A DNA stretch of 64,000 nucleotides from Rhodococcus rhodochrous (GTDB taxonomy: Bacteria; Actinomycetota; Actinomycetes; Mycobacteriales; Mycobacteriaceae), in contig NZ_CP027557.1 of NCBI RefSeq assembly GCF_014854695.1, positions 2,790,001 through 2,854,000 of the forward strand. Direction: 5' to 3'. Below the pieces are notes generated by a model that was given only the letters and a program-made list of their open reading frames with translations, did not search any database and was not told where the DNA came from. Position 1 is the stretch's first letter, and every line of letters starts with the position of its first letter. Position numbers and translations under genes: made by a program. This document shows positions 43,812-53,007 of the stretch, piece by piece.

Positions 43812-44950
43812 AGCGAGTCCTCCACACGCTCGGACGCACCGACGGGGAGCACCGCCCGCACGACGAATCCGCGTTCGGGTCCGGGCTCGGCGACGAGCGT
43901 TCCGCCGAGGGCTGCCGCGCGATCCTCCATCGCACGGAGTCCGAGTCCGCCGGTGGATGCGTCCGTCGCGCGGCCGTGCCCATCGTCGGCGACCCGCACG
44001 ATCACCGTCTGCCCTTCACACGCGATTTCGACGATCACCGTATTGGCCTGCGCATGCCGCAGAACGTTGGTCATCGCCTCCGCGACGATCGAATATGCGA
44101 CGTGATCGACGTCGGCGGGCAGTTGACGCGCCGGCACCTTCACGTCGACGTCGAGTCCGGCGGCCCGGATCCGATCGACGAGGACCGGCAGGTCAGCGAG
44201 ACCGCGTTGCGGGCGGCAGGCGGCGGTGTCGCCGGTGAGGGTCGTGAGTTCGGCGCGCAGTTCACCGAGCGCATCGCGACTCGTGTCGCGGATCGCGACC
44301 AGTGCGTCCCGCACCGCCCCGGGATCGCGCTCGAGCACGTGCAGTGCGACGCCGGCCTGCATCGCGATCACTGCAAGTCCGTGCCCGACGCCGTCGTGCA
44401 GGTCGCGGGCGATCCGTAGTTGTTCCTCGGTCGCGGCGCGGCGGACGCGCTCGGCGTTCGCGTCCCGCCGTGCCGACCGCCAGAAACCCACCGCAGCGGC
44501 GGCGACGGCGAGGGCCGCAGTGCCGAGCGTCTGCCACATCGCGACCCACGCGGGATATCCGGCGACGACGACCCGTGCCGTCATCCCGGCGACCAGCGTG
44601 ACGCCCACAATGAAGCCCGGGACAGTGAGCTCGCGGACCGGCCTCACACTTGCCGCACCGAACGCCGCCAGTGCGGGTAGGAGGAAGATCGGCCCGTCGG
44701 CGCCGCCCGTCGCGAAGTACACGCCCACGAGTGCAGGAGCTGCGATCAGGGCTGTTCGGGGCCATCTTGTAGCGGTCAGCGCGACCCCGACGCATGCCGC
44801 TGCGAGTACCCCTGCACCGATCATGGCGGGCAGCGGTCGCATGCTGTTCGCCCCGAGCGTCGCTACGGTGATCAGGGCAGCGAGAGTGACCGCGAACCCG
44901 ACGCGCAGCATCACCGGGTCGGCGACCGCACGGCTGTGATCGATTCCCAC
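43808..44950 (-). CDS. Sensor histidine kinase (HisKA_3 type)
   Basis: This is a 380-residue protein. The GTG at 44950 follows GGAAGAT; the longer frame upstream overlaps the ABC promoter region and is not protein-like. Five or six hydrophobic segments form an N-terminal membrane sensor without a large extracellular loop. HisKA_3: LRIARDLHDGVGHGLAVIAM (His in LHDGVGH). HATPase: EAMTNVLRHAQANTVIVEIA, VADDGHG and GGLGLRAMEDRAAALGG. An intramembrane-sensing arrangement next to an ABC transporter resembles BceS/LiaS-type peptide or lipid-stress sensing. Confidence 0.93.
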   Translation of the reverse strand: MGIDHSRAVADPVMLRVGFAVTLAALITVATLGANSMRPLPAMIGAGVLAAACVGVALTATRWPRTALIAAPALVGVYFATGGADGPIFLLPALAAFGAASVRPVRELTVPGFIVGVTLVAGMTARVVVAGYPAWVAMWQTLGTAALAVAAAAVGFWRSARRDANAERVRRAATEEQLRIARDLHDGVGHGLAVIAMQAGVALHVLERDPGAVRDALVAIRDTSRDALGELRAELTTLTGDTAACRPQRGLADLPVLVDRIRAAGLDVDVKVPARQLPADVDHVAYSIVAEAMTNVLRHAQANTVIVEIACEGQTVIVRVADDGHGRATDASTGGLGLRAMEDRAAALGGTLVAEPGPERGFVVRAVLPVGASERVEDSL

Positions 44951-45071
44951 ATCTTCCGACGCTAGCCGCGCCGGTCGATCGACGCGGTGCGCATTCTGTA
45001 CGCAATTCTGCGTAGCTCGATCACGCCCATCGGCGGACGACGCTGACGCCTTCCCGGACCACGATTGGAGC

Positions 45072-46040
45072 ATGACCGAAGACACCCGCATCACCACCAC
45101 CGACCCACCCGGGCGGAGGCACTCCACCGGGACCGATATCGTCGTGGAGACCTCGGCCCTGACCAAACGCTACGGCGATCGCGCCGCCGTCGATGCCGTC
45201 GACATGACCGTCCGACGCGGCGAGATCTACGGATTCCTCGGCCCCAACGGTGCGGGGAAGACCACGACGCTCCGCATGATCCTCGGCCTGATCCGCCCGA
45301 CCTCCGGAACCGTCCGCGTCCTCGGCAGGCCGGCCGGATCCCGCGAAGCATCAGCGTCCACGGGCGCACTCATCGAAGGACCCGGTTTCTTCCCGTACCT
45401 GTCGGGACGCGCGAACCTCCGCACCCTCGCACGCCACCGCGGGCTGAGCGACCGATCCGTCGAGAAGGTGCTGGCTCGGGTCGGCCTCGTCGACCGTGGC
45501 GGTGACGCGTACAAGTCGTACTCGCTGGGGATGAAGCAGCGTCTTGGAGTTGCCGCGGCCCTGCTCGGTGACCCGGAGCTGATCGTGCTCGACGAACCAA
45601 CCAACGGACTCGACCCGAGCGGCATGGCCGACATGCGTGCCCTCATCGTCGAACTCGCGCGGTCCGGGCACACGGTGATTCTGTCGAGCCACCTGCTCGG
45701 CGAGGTCCAGGAGATCTGCGACCGCGTCGGTGTGATCGCGAACGGGCGCCTGGTACGCGAATCGACCGTCTCCACCCTGCTCGGCGACGCGGTGCTGAAG
45801 GTTCGCGGCACGCCCGTGCATCGGGTGGTCTCGCTTGCGTCGGATCTCGCCGGCGAGAACGGGTTCGAGATCGACGGGGACTCGGTGCTGCTGGATCTGC
45901 CGCCCGATCGCGCCCCCGAGGTCGTCCGCACGCTCGTCGCCGACGGGGTGGATGTGTCGTCTATCGGCCCGGCGGAACGCACCCTCGAGGACGTGTTCTT
46001 CGAAATGACCACTGGTTCCACACCCACGAAGGGGGCGTGA
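45072..46040 (+). CDS. ABC transporter ATP-binding protein
   Basis: This is a 322-residue protein; ATG 45072. Walker A GPNGAGKTTTLRMIL, Q-loop region STGALIEGPGFFPYLSGRAN, signature YSLGMKQRLGVAA, Walker B LIVLDEPTNGLDPSGM and switch HTVILSSHLLGEVQE. The C-terminal 80 residues are the accessory domain common to CcmA/NatA/BceA-like exporters. It is divergent from the sensor kinase with a 121-bp shared promoter region, so it is a probable target of that two-component system. Confidence 0.95.
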   Translation: MTEDTRITTTDPPGRRHSTGTDIVVETSALTKRYGDRAAVDAVDMTVRRGEIYGFLGPNGAGKTTTLRMILGLIRPTSGTVRVLGRPAGSREASASTGALIEGPGFFPYLSGRANLRTLARHRGLSDRSVEKVLARVGLVDRGGDAYKSYSLGMKQRLGVAAALLGDPELIVLDEPTNGLDPSGMADMRALIVELARSGHTVILSSHLLGEVQEICDRVGVIANGRLVRESTVSTLLGDAVLKVRGTPVHRVVSLASDLAGENGFEIDGDSVLLDLPPDRAPEVVRTLVADGVDVSSIGPAERTLEDVFFEMTTGSTPTKGA

Positions 46041-46041
46041 C

Positions 46042-46935
46042 ATGTCCGCCTCGACACTCCGTTCGCACTCCGATTCAGCCTCACTTGCCGTACGGCACAA
46101 CACCGTTGGTCGGAGCCTGCGTGCCGAGCTGTACCGGTTGCGTTCGTGGCCGGCGATGTGGGCGACCGCCGGCACGTGGTTCCTGCTCGCGATGGTTTTC
46201 GGCTACGTGTTCCCGTACGTCTCCTACACGACCGGAACTGCCGGGTTCTCCACGGAAGGAGAGCCGACCGAAGCGTTGCTGCAGAGCGTCCTGCCCGAGT
46301 CGATCCCCGACGTGCTGGTCCAGGGCACACCGTTGTTCGGTGGCGCGCTCGTGCTCGTCCTGGGTGCTCTCATCGCCGGGAACGGGTACAGCTGGGGGAC
46401 GTGGAAAACCGTGTTAACCCATGGCCGTCTGCGCCCTACGATCGGCGCCCTGCTCGCTACTGCGGTGATCGTTGCCGCGATGGTGGTCGTCACCGCTGTG
46501 CTGTGCACGATCGTGTCCGTCTCGCTCGCCGCGATCGAATCACAACCGCTCACGATGCCGACGGCTGGCGCACTTCTTCGCTCCGCAGGTACGGCGTACC
46601 TCGTGTTCATGATGTGGGGAACGATCGGCTTCGCGCTCGGCACCTACGCCCGCAGTGCGGCGCTGTCGGTCGGCCTGGGTCTGGTGTGGACGCTCGTCGT
46701 CGAGAATCTGCTGCGAGGAGTCGGCTCCGCGTTGCAGCTCGTCCAGGACGTGACGGCCTTCCTGCCAGGAACCGCAGCCGGATCGCTCGTCGGCGCGGTG
46801 ACCGGGGGAGGGGAGGGCACACCCGGGGTGGTGGATGTGATCTCGGGACCGAGGGCGCTCATCACCGTGACGGCCTACATCCTCGTCGCGGTGGTGACTA
46901 CGGGGATTCTGGTGCGGAGCCGGGATGTGAACTGA
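46042..46935 (+). CDS. ABC-2 type transporter permease
   Basis: This is a 297-residue protein; ATG 46042 directly after the ATPase stop. About six hydrophobic segments: WFLLAMVFGYVFPYVSY, LVLVLGALIAGNGYSWGTW, LLATAVIVAAMVVVTAVLCT, and near the C-terminus ALITVTAYILVAVVTTGILV. A periplasmic loop after TM1 (TTGTAGFSTEGEPTEALLQS) is typical of ABC-2 exporters. Together with the ATPase it forms an exporter, probably for antibiotic, peptide or lipid stress. The substrate is unknown. Confidence 0.92.
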   Translation: MSASTLRSHSDSASLAVRHNTVGRSLRAELYRLRSWPAMWATAGTWFLLAMVFGYVFPYVSYTTGTAGFSTEGEPTEALLQSVLPESIPDVLVQGTPLFGGALVLVLGALIAGNGYSWGTWKTVLTHGRLRPTIGALLATAVIVAAMVVVTAVLCTIVSVSLAAIESQPLTMPTAGALLRSAGTAYLVFMMWGTIGFALGTYARSAALSVGLGLVWTLVVENLLRGVGSALQLVQDVTAFLPGTAAGSLVGAVTGGGEGTPGVVDVISGPRALITVTAYILVAVVTTGILVRSRDVN

Positions 46936-47094
46936 GTCCGGTGCTTGTGTTCAGGGACGAAGTTCGTCGACGCCCGGCCTCACGGGCGTCGGACCGGTTC
47001 CTCCGACCATCCGCGTCGCCGATTCCATGCTGGACCTGTAGGCGGTGCGGTCCGGGTGGGATAACCGGAACAGGGTCGGGGTACTCCATCGAGC

Positions 47095-47505
47095 ATGACG
47101 ACCAGCTCGAGGGGCCCCGGTGATTCGAACCCCGACTTCTCTCCGTCCGCGCGGCGTAGCGATACTCCGGTCCCCCCATCCGGCGTGACACCGGATCCGG
47201 ACGCTTCCAGCAGGCTGCATCCCGACGTCGCCCGTGGGAAAGGCATCAGGGGCACCCGTACCGGGGCGTTGTGGACCGCTCTGATCGTCGGTATGTTGAT
47301 CCTGCTGTTGCTGTTGGTGTTCATCCTGCAGAACCTGGACAGCGTCACCCTCGAATTGTTCGCGTGGGACTTCTCATTGCCGCTGGGGGTGGCATTGCTG
47401 TTCGCTGCGATCGCTGGAGCAGTGATCGTCGGACTCGCCGGCGGTCTGCGAATCTTGCAGCTCCGCCACGCTGCCAACCGGCAACGCGCACGTACCGTCC
47501 GGTAA
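47095..47505 (+). CDS. LapA-like (DUF1049) membrane protein
   Basis: This is a 136-residue protein. A long polar N-terminus (about 60 residues rich in Ser/Pro/Asp) precedes TM1 LWTALIVGMLILLLLLVFIL and, after QNLDSVTLELFAWDFSLPLG, TM2 LLFAAIAGAVIVGLAGGLRI. The QN..xV..FxW..xxPL pattern between the helices is the LapA signature. Family members act in LPS or envelope homeostasis in other bacteria; the role here is not known. ATG 47095. Confidence 0.85.
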   Translation: MTTSSRGPGDSNPDFSPSARRSDTPVPPSGVTPDPDASSRLHPDVARGKGIRGTRTGALWTALIVGMLILLLLLVFILQNLDSVTLELFAWDFSLPLGVALLFAAIAGAVIVGLAGGLRILQLRHAANRQRARTVR

Positions 47506-47584
47506 GTCAGATCCCCGGCTGCAGTACACCCACGCCGGCCGCTCTTCCTTCGTAGAGTGAAAGACCTCGAGTGGGGAGAACGCC

Positions 47585-48715
47585 ATGGCCGCCACAGGAC
47601 CGATCGACACCTCTCCTGTGCGCGGCGGGGTGGCGGCCACGATCGGCGTCGAAGAAGAATTCGTCCTGGTCGATCCCCGTACCGGTCGTCCCCTCCTGCG
47701 CAGTCTCGACGTGATCGAGGCCGGGCGCGCACTCGGCATCGAGCTCGAGGTCGAGCTCTCCCCGTGTCAGGTCGAGACCGCCACTGCGGTATGTACACAC
47801 CCGCAGGATCTACGCGAACAGCTGCGCCGCTCCCGCGCGACGGCCGCCGACGCCGCGGCGCGCGCAGGATGCCGGCTCGTCGCGGTCGGAACCCCGATCT
47901 TCGAACCTCCGAGCGGCTCGGTCACCGCCACGCCGCGCTACCGACGCATGGCCCAGCACTACGGTGGCGTCGCCGACGGCGTGATCTGCGGATGCCACGT
48001 GCATATCGGTGTCGACGATCGTGACCGTGCTGCCCAGATCATCAACTACTTGCGCCCGTGGCTTCCCACCTTGTTGGCGCTGACCGCCAACTCGCCGATC
48101 GCCGACGGTCGGGACACCGGATATGCCAGCTGGCGATATCTGCGATGGGGGCGCTGGCCGAGCGCGGGACTGCCCCCGCAGTGCACCTCGGTCGCGGACT
48201 ACGACGCGGCGGTCGAATCGCTGCTCACCACCGGCACGATCCTGGACCCTCGAATGGTCTATTGGGATGTGCGGATCTCCGCGCGTCATCCGACCCTCGA
48301 GATTCGCATCGCGGACGTGCCCGCGACCGTCGAGGAGACCGTCACGCTGGCCACCTTGGTGTATGCATTGGTCGCCCAGGCGACGGCATCGATCGAACGC
48401 GGTGAGGCGGCGCCCTCGGTCGATCAGGAGCTGCTGCGCGCGGCGTGCTGGAGAGCGGCCCGGGACGGTTTGGCCGGGCACGGCATCGATCTCGGCTCTG
48501 CGCAGTTGGTTCCGGCCGTCGACCTGATCCGTCGACTGCTCGCTCAGGTCCGGCCGGACCTGGAGGAGCTCGACGCTTATCGCTCCGTGCACGACGCTCT
48601 GGCGGTAACCCTGGACCGAGGCAATGGGGCGATCAGACAACGTCGCATTCTCGAGAGCGGGGGTTCCTTCATCGAGGTGGTTGCCGACGCGACGCGGCGC
48701 ACGGTGGAGAATTGA
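47585..48715 (+). CDS. Carboxylate-amine ligase, YbdK-type (GCS2 family)
   Basis: This is a 376-residue protein; ATG 47585 after GGGGAGAACGCC. It has [16 protein letters not shown] (N-terminal ATP/metal residues), [20 protein letters not shown], and the active-site block [20 protein letters not shown] with [15 protein letters not shown]. The weak glutamate-cysteine ligase activity known for this family is one possibility, a different carboxylate another. It lies 80 bp after the lapA-like gene on the same strand. Confidence 0.92.
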   Translation: MAATGPIDTSPVRGGVAATIGVEEEFVLVDPRTGRPLLRSLDVIEAGRALGIELEVELSPCQVETATAVCTHPQDLREQLRRSRATAADAAARAGCRLVAVGTPIFEPPSGSVTATPRYRRMAQHYGGVADGVICGCHVHIGVDDRDRAAQIINYLRPWLPTLLALTANSPIADGRDTGYASWRYLRWGRWPSAGLPPQCTSVADYDAAVESLLTTGTILDPRMVYWDVRISARHPTLEIRIADVPATVEETVTLATLVYALVAQATASIERGEAAPSVDQELLRAACWRAARDGLAGHGIDLGSAQLVPAVDLIRRLLAQVRPDLEELDAYRSVHDALAVTLDRGNGAIRQRRILESGGSFIEVVADATRRTVEN

Positions 48716-48898
48716 CCCTCGGCCGTGGTCGCTGACGGTGCCCGGAACGCCCCTGTTGCTACACCGTGGCGCGAGCTCGAATCGGATCGCATACCCCCCG
48801 GGTGAGGGATGGTTCTCGCCCCGGCGGCGGCAACACACTGAAGTCATGACTGAGATCAGGAACTCGACTTGTTGTGCTGGGAACGAGGACATGCTTGC

Positions 48899-49153
48899 GT
48901 ACCGTTTCTGCGCGGAATCGAACCTATCCTCGACGAGGCGTGGTCGATGTCTGCCGAGTCGGATCTGCGGATGCCTGTCGTGGAGGGGGATCGGTCTGTG
49001 CAGACGAGGCTGATGAACGCCTACCTGGGCTTGCTGTATCGGGCCGGCGTCGGTGACCCCCGAGTGGGAGCTGCGTTCGCGCGAGTCGTCCATCTTCTCG
49101 ACCGCCCCGAGTCATTGATGCGCCCAACGATGTTCGCGCGTGTGGTGTGGGGG
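48899..49153 (+). pseudogene. C-terminal remnant of an FAD-dependent aromatic monooxygenase
   Basis: The frame reads FLRGIEPILDEAWSMSAESD, LRMPVVEGDRSVQTRLMNAY and AFARVVHLLDRPESLMRPTM, which matches the last ~85 residues of PheA/TetX-like FAD monooxygenases. All earlier parts, including the FAD-binding GxGxxG and GD motifs, are missing. There is no start codon with a ribosome site. It is a leftover of a deleted gene. Confidence 0.65.
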
Positions 49154-49278
49154 TCGAACACCGGTCCTGAACTGGGGCGATTACACGTCCTCCGGGTCTG
49201 GGCAGCCTCACTGCCGGCGCTGGGAAACGCACATCCTCGGAGCGGTTCTCATCCGGAGAAATACGTGATCGCCCTTGG

Positions 49279-49560
49279 TCACGGTGTTTCGCTGAAGTCC
49301 TCGGGGGTGAAGTCGCGCAGCTGCCCGTTGACTACGTATCCACGGTGTTCGAGGGTCTGGAGCGCCTCGATGTACTCCTCCCGGCTGGTGTCCGGGTGGG
49401 TGCGTAGTCCGTCGACGGTCGCCGGGTACCCCGGCCCGTGGCTCATGAGGTCGATCAGGGTCCAGAGTGCGACGGGATCTCCCATGAGGTCTTCACTCCA
49501 CCGGTGTGGGATGTTGACGCCCTCGGAGGTGGTCATGGGAGGCAGGGTGTTGTCGGTCAT
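49279..49560 (-). CDS. Small protein, possible winged-helix fold
   Basis: This is a 93-residue protein; the ATG at 49560 has no clear ribosome site and 49536 (MTTSEGVNIPHRW) is an alternative. The sequence VALWTLIDLMSHGPGYPATV, then YIEALQTLEHRGYVVNGQLR, suggests three helices and a wing, as in small DNA-binding domains. No family is recognised. It lies between a monooxygenase remnant and the deoxynucleotidase gene. Confidence 0.6.
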   Translation of the reverse strand: MTDNTLPPMTTSEGVNIPHRWSEDLMGDPVALWTLIDLMSHGPGYPATVDGLRTHPDTSREEYIEALQTLEHRGYVVNGQLRDFTPEDFSETP

Positions 49561-49765
49561 GGCTTCGACAGTAGGGCGCAGGAGGCTTCGGGGACAGGGG
49601 TCGACCCGACTGGCCAGTACAACGAACCGTCCCACTCGGCGGACTGCCTTCGCGTCGATATGCGGGCCTATGACGGACGGGCCCTTGTGAACCAATGGGC
49701 TCAACTCACGCTGATACGCAGGGCATAAGCGCACCGCCCCACGATGCCGCAGGTATTGTCACGAC

Positions 49766-50242
49766 GTGACTGATCGTCGAAAGATCCTCTACGTCGACCT
49801 CGACAACACGCTGGTTCACTTCAAGTCCGGAATCGCTCGGCTCGGCGCTGCCGATTTCCAGGAATACCAGGACCGCTTTGACGAGGCACCCGGGATCTTC
49901 GCGCTGATGGATCCCATCGACGGTGCGATCGAAGCATTCACACTGCTGGCCGAGCACTTCGATGCGTACATACTCTCGACTGCTCCGTGGAAGAACTTAT
50001 CAGCGTGGTCGGACAAGCTGCTGTGGGTGCAGAAGCATTTCGGCATCGAGCCCACGTCCGTCGCCTACAAGCGATTGATCCTGTCGCACCACAAGAACCT
50101 CAATCACGGAGACTTTCTGGTCGACGACCGCGACCACAATGGCGCGAAGGACTTCACGGGTGAACTGGTCAAATTCGGCAGCGCCGAGTTTCCCGACTGG
50201 AATGCGGTAACCGCCCATCTTCTGGCTGCAGTCAGGAACTAG
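49766..50242 (+). CDS. 5'(3')-deoxyribonucleotidase-type HAD phosphatase
   Basis: This is a 158-residue protein with a GTG start. HAD motif I is VDLDNTLVHF (DxDxT), motif II STAPW, and motif III/IV GDFLVDDRDHNG with acidic residues that hold Mg2+. Length and motif spacing fit the NT5C family (dephosphorylates dNMPs, controlling nucleotide pools). It is monocistronic, with a 690-bp gap after it. Confidence 0.85.
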   Translation: MTDRRKILYVDLDNTLVHFKSGIARLGAADFQEYQDRFDEAPGIFALMDPIDGAIEAFTLLAEHFDAYILSTAPWKNLSAWSDKLLWVQKHFGIEPTSVAYKRLILSHHKNLNHGDFLVDDRDHNGAKDFTGELVKFGSAEFPDWNAVTAHLLAAVRN

Positions 50243-50932
50243 CACCATCTCGCAGGCTGCGGACTGGGTCGAAACGATCAGAAAACCTGCAACGCTCACT
50301 AAGCAAGTCTTCCTCGGCACCGTCATTTCTCACGGGTTTGCCGCGTGCAGCAGGGTCATGGCATCGGAACGCGCGAGCCGCGGATTCCCGCAGCTCGGAG
50401 TAAGTCCTGGGCTCTGCCCCGGTTGTGTGAAATGACAAGTAGAGCTGTCGGCGGTTCGAAGGTTTTGAGAAGGCCGGAGTTCGGTCGAAAAGTCACCAAT
50501 ATGGGAACTCAGTGACATCTGTCGAAATTCAAGATTTTCTGATGGTTGGGCTGGAGGTCGTATGGCCGACGAACGAGGCAGTTTCAGTGCTCCGATCCGA
50601 GTAGGTCGCAGCTGTTTTCCCGCATACCGCCACAATTGTTGTGACTGGCGACACGCGAAGCTCGCCGGTTCGTCTACAGCTCCGGGCGTCGACGAAGCCT
50701 TCCTATCGGGGGAGAGACGATCAGCTTCACGCACGCGCGGGCACGTTTCGCCTACCGGGCGTCGACCCGTGAGAGCTCTTTCATATGCTTGGCGGTACGC
50801 ACGCCGTAATCGGCGTCGGTCGCGTACGGTTCCACCGATCCGGACACCGACCGGCGAGTGACGTGCGTCTCGTCTGGGCTGCACCCAACAGCCTGTGACG
50901 TGTCAGACGAGCCGGAAAGGCAGAGGAGCGCA
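50243..50932. other. 690-bp region upstream of gapB
   Basis: No gene is supported. The last 70 bases contain the structured leader of gapB. The rest is of mixed composition and AT-richer around 50400-50600, suggesting promoter or decayed sequence. Confidence 0.5.
50869..50911 (+). promoter_or_regulatory. Nested hairpin in the gapB leader
   Basis: CTCGTCTG (50869-50876) pairs with CAGACGAG (50904-50911). Inside the loop GGCTG pairs with CAGCC (50877-50893). The element ends about 10 bases before GAGGAG, the ribosome site of gapB. It could be a leader control element or a stability structure. Confidence 0.5.
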
Positions 50933-52414
50933 GTGAGCACCCCGGAATTGGCACAGTGGAACTCGCAAGAGGCTATTGCGGAAGCAATGATCCCGATCAT
51001 CGGCGGTCTGCACCGCCGGCATTCGGTCACGATCTTGCTTCACAGCCGCTCCCTCGTGAACAAGTCGGTGATCGGCATTCTGCGGACGCACCGTTTCGCG
51101 CGTCAGATCCGCGGCGACGAGCTGTCCGTCGAGGCGACGTTCCCGTTCCTCGAGGCATTGACCGACCTCGACTTGCAGCCGTCGAAGATCGACCTCGGCC
51201 TGCTGGTGACGGCTTATCAGGCCGAGGGTGCCGGACGGTCCATCCCGGAGTTCGTCGCTGAGACCCTCTCGGACCTGGTCGGTGGTGCTCAGACGAGCCC
51301 CGCGAAGCCGCAGGACGTGGTCCTGTACGGCTTCGGTCGGATCGGTCGCCTCGTCGCCCGTCTTCTCATCGAGAAGGCCGGCTCGGGTAACGGCCTGAAC
51401 CTGCGCGCCGTGGTGGTGCGGAAGGGCAGCGGTGACGACCTCACCAAGCGTGCGTCTCTGCTGCGTCGCGACTCCGTCCACGGGCAGTTCAACGGCACGA
51501 TCAAGGTCGACGCCGAGAACAACGCCCTGATCGCCAACGGCAACGTCATCAAGTTCATCTACAGCAACGATCCGGCGAGCGTCGACTACACCGAGTACGG
51601 CATCGACAACGCCATCCTGATCGACAACACCGGAATCTGGCGCGACCGTGACGGGCTGTCGAACCACCTTCGCCCCGGTATCGCCAAGGTGGTGCTCACC
51701 GCGCCGGGCAAGGGCGATCTTCCGAACATCGTGCACGGCGTCAACCACCGCGCCATCGACCCGGACGAGAAGATCGTGTCGTGCGCGTCCTGCACCACCA
51801 ATGCCATCGTTCCGCCGCTGAAGACCATGGACGACAAGTTCGGTGTGGTGCGCGGCCACGTCGAGACGGTGCACTCGTTCACGAACGACCAGAACTTGCT
51901 GGACAACTACCACAAGGCCGACCGTCGCGGTCGTTCCGCGCCGTTCAACCTGGTGCTCACCGAGACCGGCGCGGCCTCGGCGGTCGCGAAGGCGCTTCCG
52001 GATCTGAAGGCGAAGATCACCGGCAACTCGATCCGCGTTCCTACGCCGGATGTGTCCGTCGCGATCCTTCACCTCCAGCTGACTCGTGAGACCACCAAGG
52101 AAGAGGTGCTCGAGCACCTGCACCAGGAGTCGCTCACCGGTGCGCTGCGCCGCAACCTCGACTACACCTCGGCCACCGACGCAGTGTCGAGCGACTTCAT
52201 CGGTTCGCGCGCGGCGTGCATCATCGACGCCAATGCAGCGATCGTCGACGGCGATACCGCCATTCTTTACGTCTGGTACGACAACGAGTTCGGCTACTCG
52301 TGCCAGGTGGTGCGTACCGTCCAGTACCTGTCGGGTGTGGAATACCCCGTCTATCCCATCACGGAAGCCGGCCCCGTGGAGCATGTCGAGGAACCGGCCG
52401 CTGCACAGGCATAG
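50933..52414 (+). CDS. gapB: Long-form glyceraldehyde-3-phosphate dehydrogenase (GapB/GapX type)
   Basis: This is a 493-residue protein, longer than classic 335-residue GAPDH by a 125-residue N-terminal domain (WNSQEAIAEAMIPIIGGLHR). NAD(P) site VVLYGFGRIGRLVARLLIEK, catalytic VSCASCTTNAIVPPLKTMDD (Cys in SCTTN), HSFTNDQNLLDN and ILYVWYDNEFGYSCQVVR. GTG 50933 follows GAGGAGCGCA. Such long enzymes in Corynebacterium (GapB/GapX) work in gluconeogenesis, probably with NADP. It has a strong terminator downstream and no operon partner. Confidence 0.93.
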   Translation: MSTPELAQWNSQEAIAEAMIPIIGGLHRRHSVTILLHSRSLVNKSVIGILRTHRFARQIRGDELSVEATFPFLEALTDLDLQPSKIDLGLLVTAYQAEGAGRSIPEFVAETLSDLVGGAQTSPAKPQDVVLYGFGRIGRLVARLLIEKAGSGNGLNLRAVVVRKGSGDDLTKRASLLRRDSVHGQFNGTIKVDAENNALIANGNVIKFIYSNDPASVDYTEYGIDNAILIDNTGIWRDRDGLSNHLRPGIAKVVLTAPGKGDLPNIVHGVNHRAIDPDEKIVSCASCTTNAIVPPLKTMDDKFGVVRGHVETVHSFTNDQNLLDNYHKADRRGRSAPFNLVLTETGAASAVAKALPDLKAKITGNSIRVPTPDVSVAILHLQLTRETTKEEVLEHLHQESLTGALRRNLDYTSATDAVSSDFIGSRAACIIDANAAIVDGDTAILYVWYDNEFGYSCQVVRTVQYLSGVEYPVYPITEAGPVEHVEEPAAAQA

Positions 52415-52465
52415 CAGTCCTGCACGGATTGCAGTAACGACAGTTCTCCAGGGACTTGTCGACGA

Positions 52466-52501
52466 GGGAACCCATCCTTGCTCGAGGATGGGTTCCCTTT
52501 T
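52466..52501 (+). terminator. Strong rho-independent terminator after gapB
   Basis: GGGAACCCATCC (52466-52477) and GGATGGGTTCCC (52486-52497) form a perfect 12-bp stem with an 8-base loop, followed by TTTT (52498-52501). It ends the gapB transcript 52 bp after the stop. Confidence 0.92.
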
Positions 52502-53007
52502 GCGTTGGGCCGTTGGTGGCGTCGAGGAGGAGTAGCGGCCGTCGAAACTCGGGGGAGGTTGTGTGCGGTTCCGGTGAAGAACTCGCACAGAACCTCCCCT
52601 TATTTCGTCACTTTTTCGCCGTGCCGCTGCAACCAGACCTTCCCGGCCGGGATGTGGCCGATCGCATGGTGTTCGACGACGTTGACGGCGAGGCGACCCA
52701 CCGGATACCACGGCGGACGCAGCGGGACCTTCAGTGCGAGGGCCCCGGACGGGCCGAGACGTGTTGTCGTGAGCGACAGTCCGCGTTCGCATCTGTACCT
52801 GCGACGCGACGCGTGGAAGCACGGATACCGGGTGTGGAGCGGGAGTTCTACCAGCGACCTGGCGCGCGTAGCTGTTCTCGTCGGCGGCGGGGGAGGACAA
52901 GCCATCATTCGGAGCCCTGCGCGCTCCCGTGAGTTCACCACGGTTCCGTCCCTCGCGCGATCCTCGTACTCTGACTCGTGGGGTCTCCTCGACGAAGGAG
53001 GCTGAAA
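52502..53007. other. 506-bp region between gapB terminator and the selenium-binding-protein gene
   Basis: No gene is supported. A minus-strand frame encodes HTRYPCFHASRRRYRCERG and WYPVGRLAVNVVEHHAIGHI, which is vaguely protein-like but unrecognised and lacks a ribosome site. The promoter of the next gene is expected here. Confidence 0.4.

Noticed and set aside
47113..47137. T-arm-like sequence (minus strand GGGGTTCGAATCACC) suggesting a tRNA
   Set aside because: The T stem has a mismatch, no anticodon or D arm can be folded upstream on that strand, and the bases code for the N-terminus of the LapA-like protein.
50903..52900. 665-codon open frame opposite gapB
   Set aside because: Antisense to a fully motif-supported GAPDH and without protein-like composition or a ribosome site.
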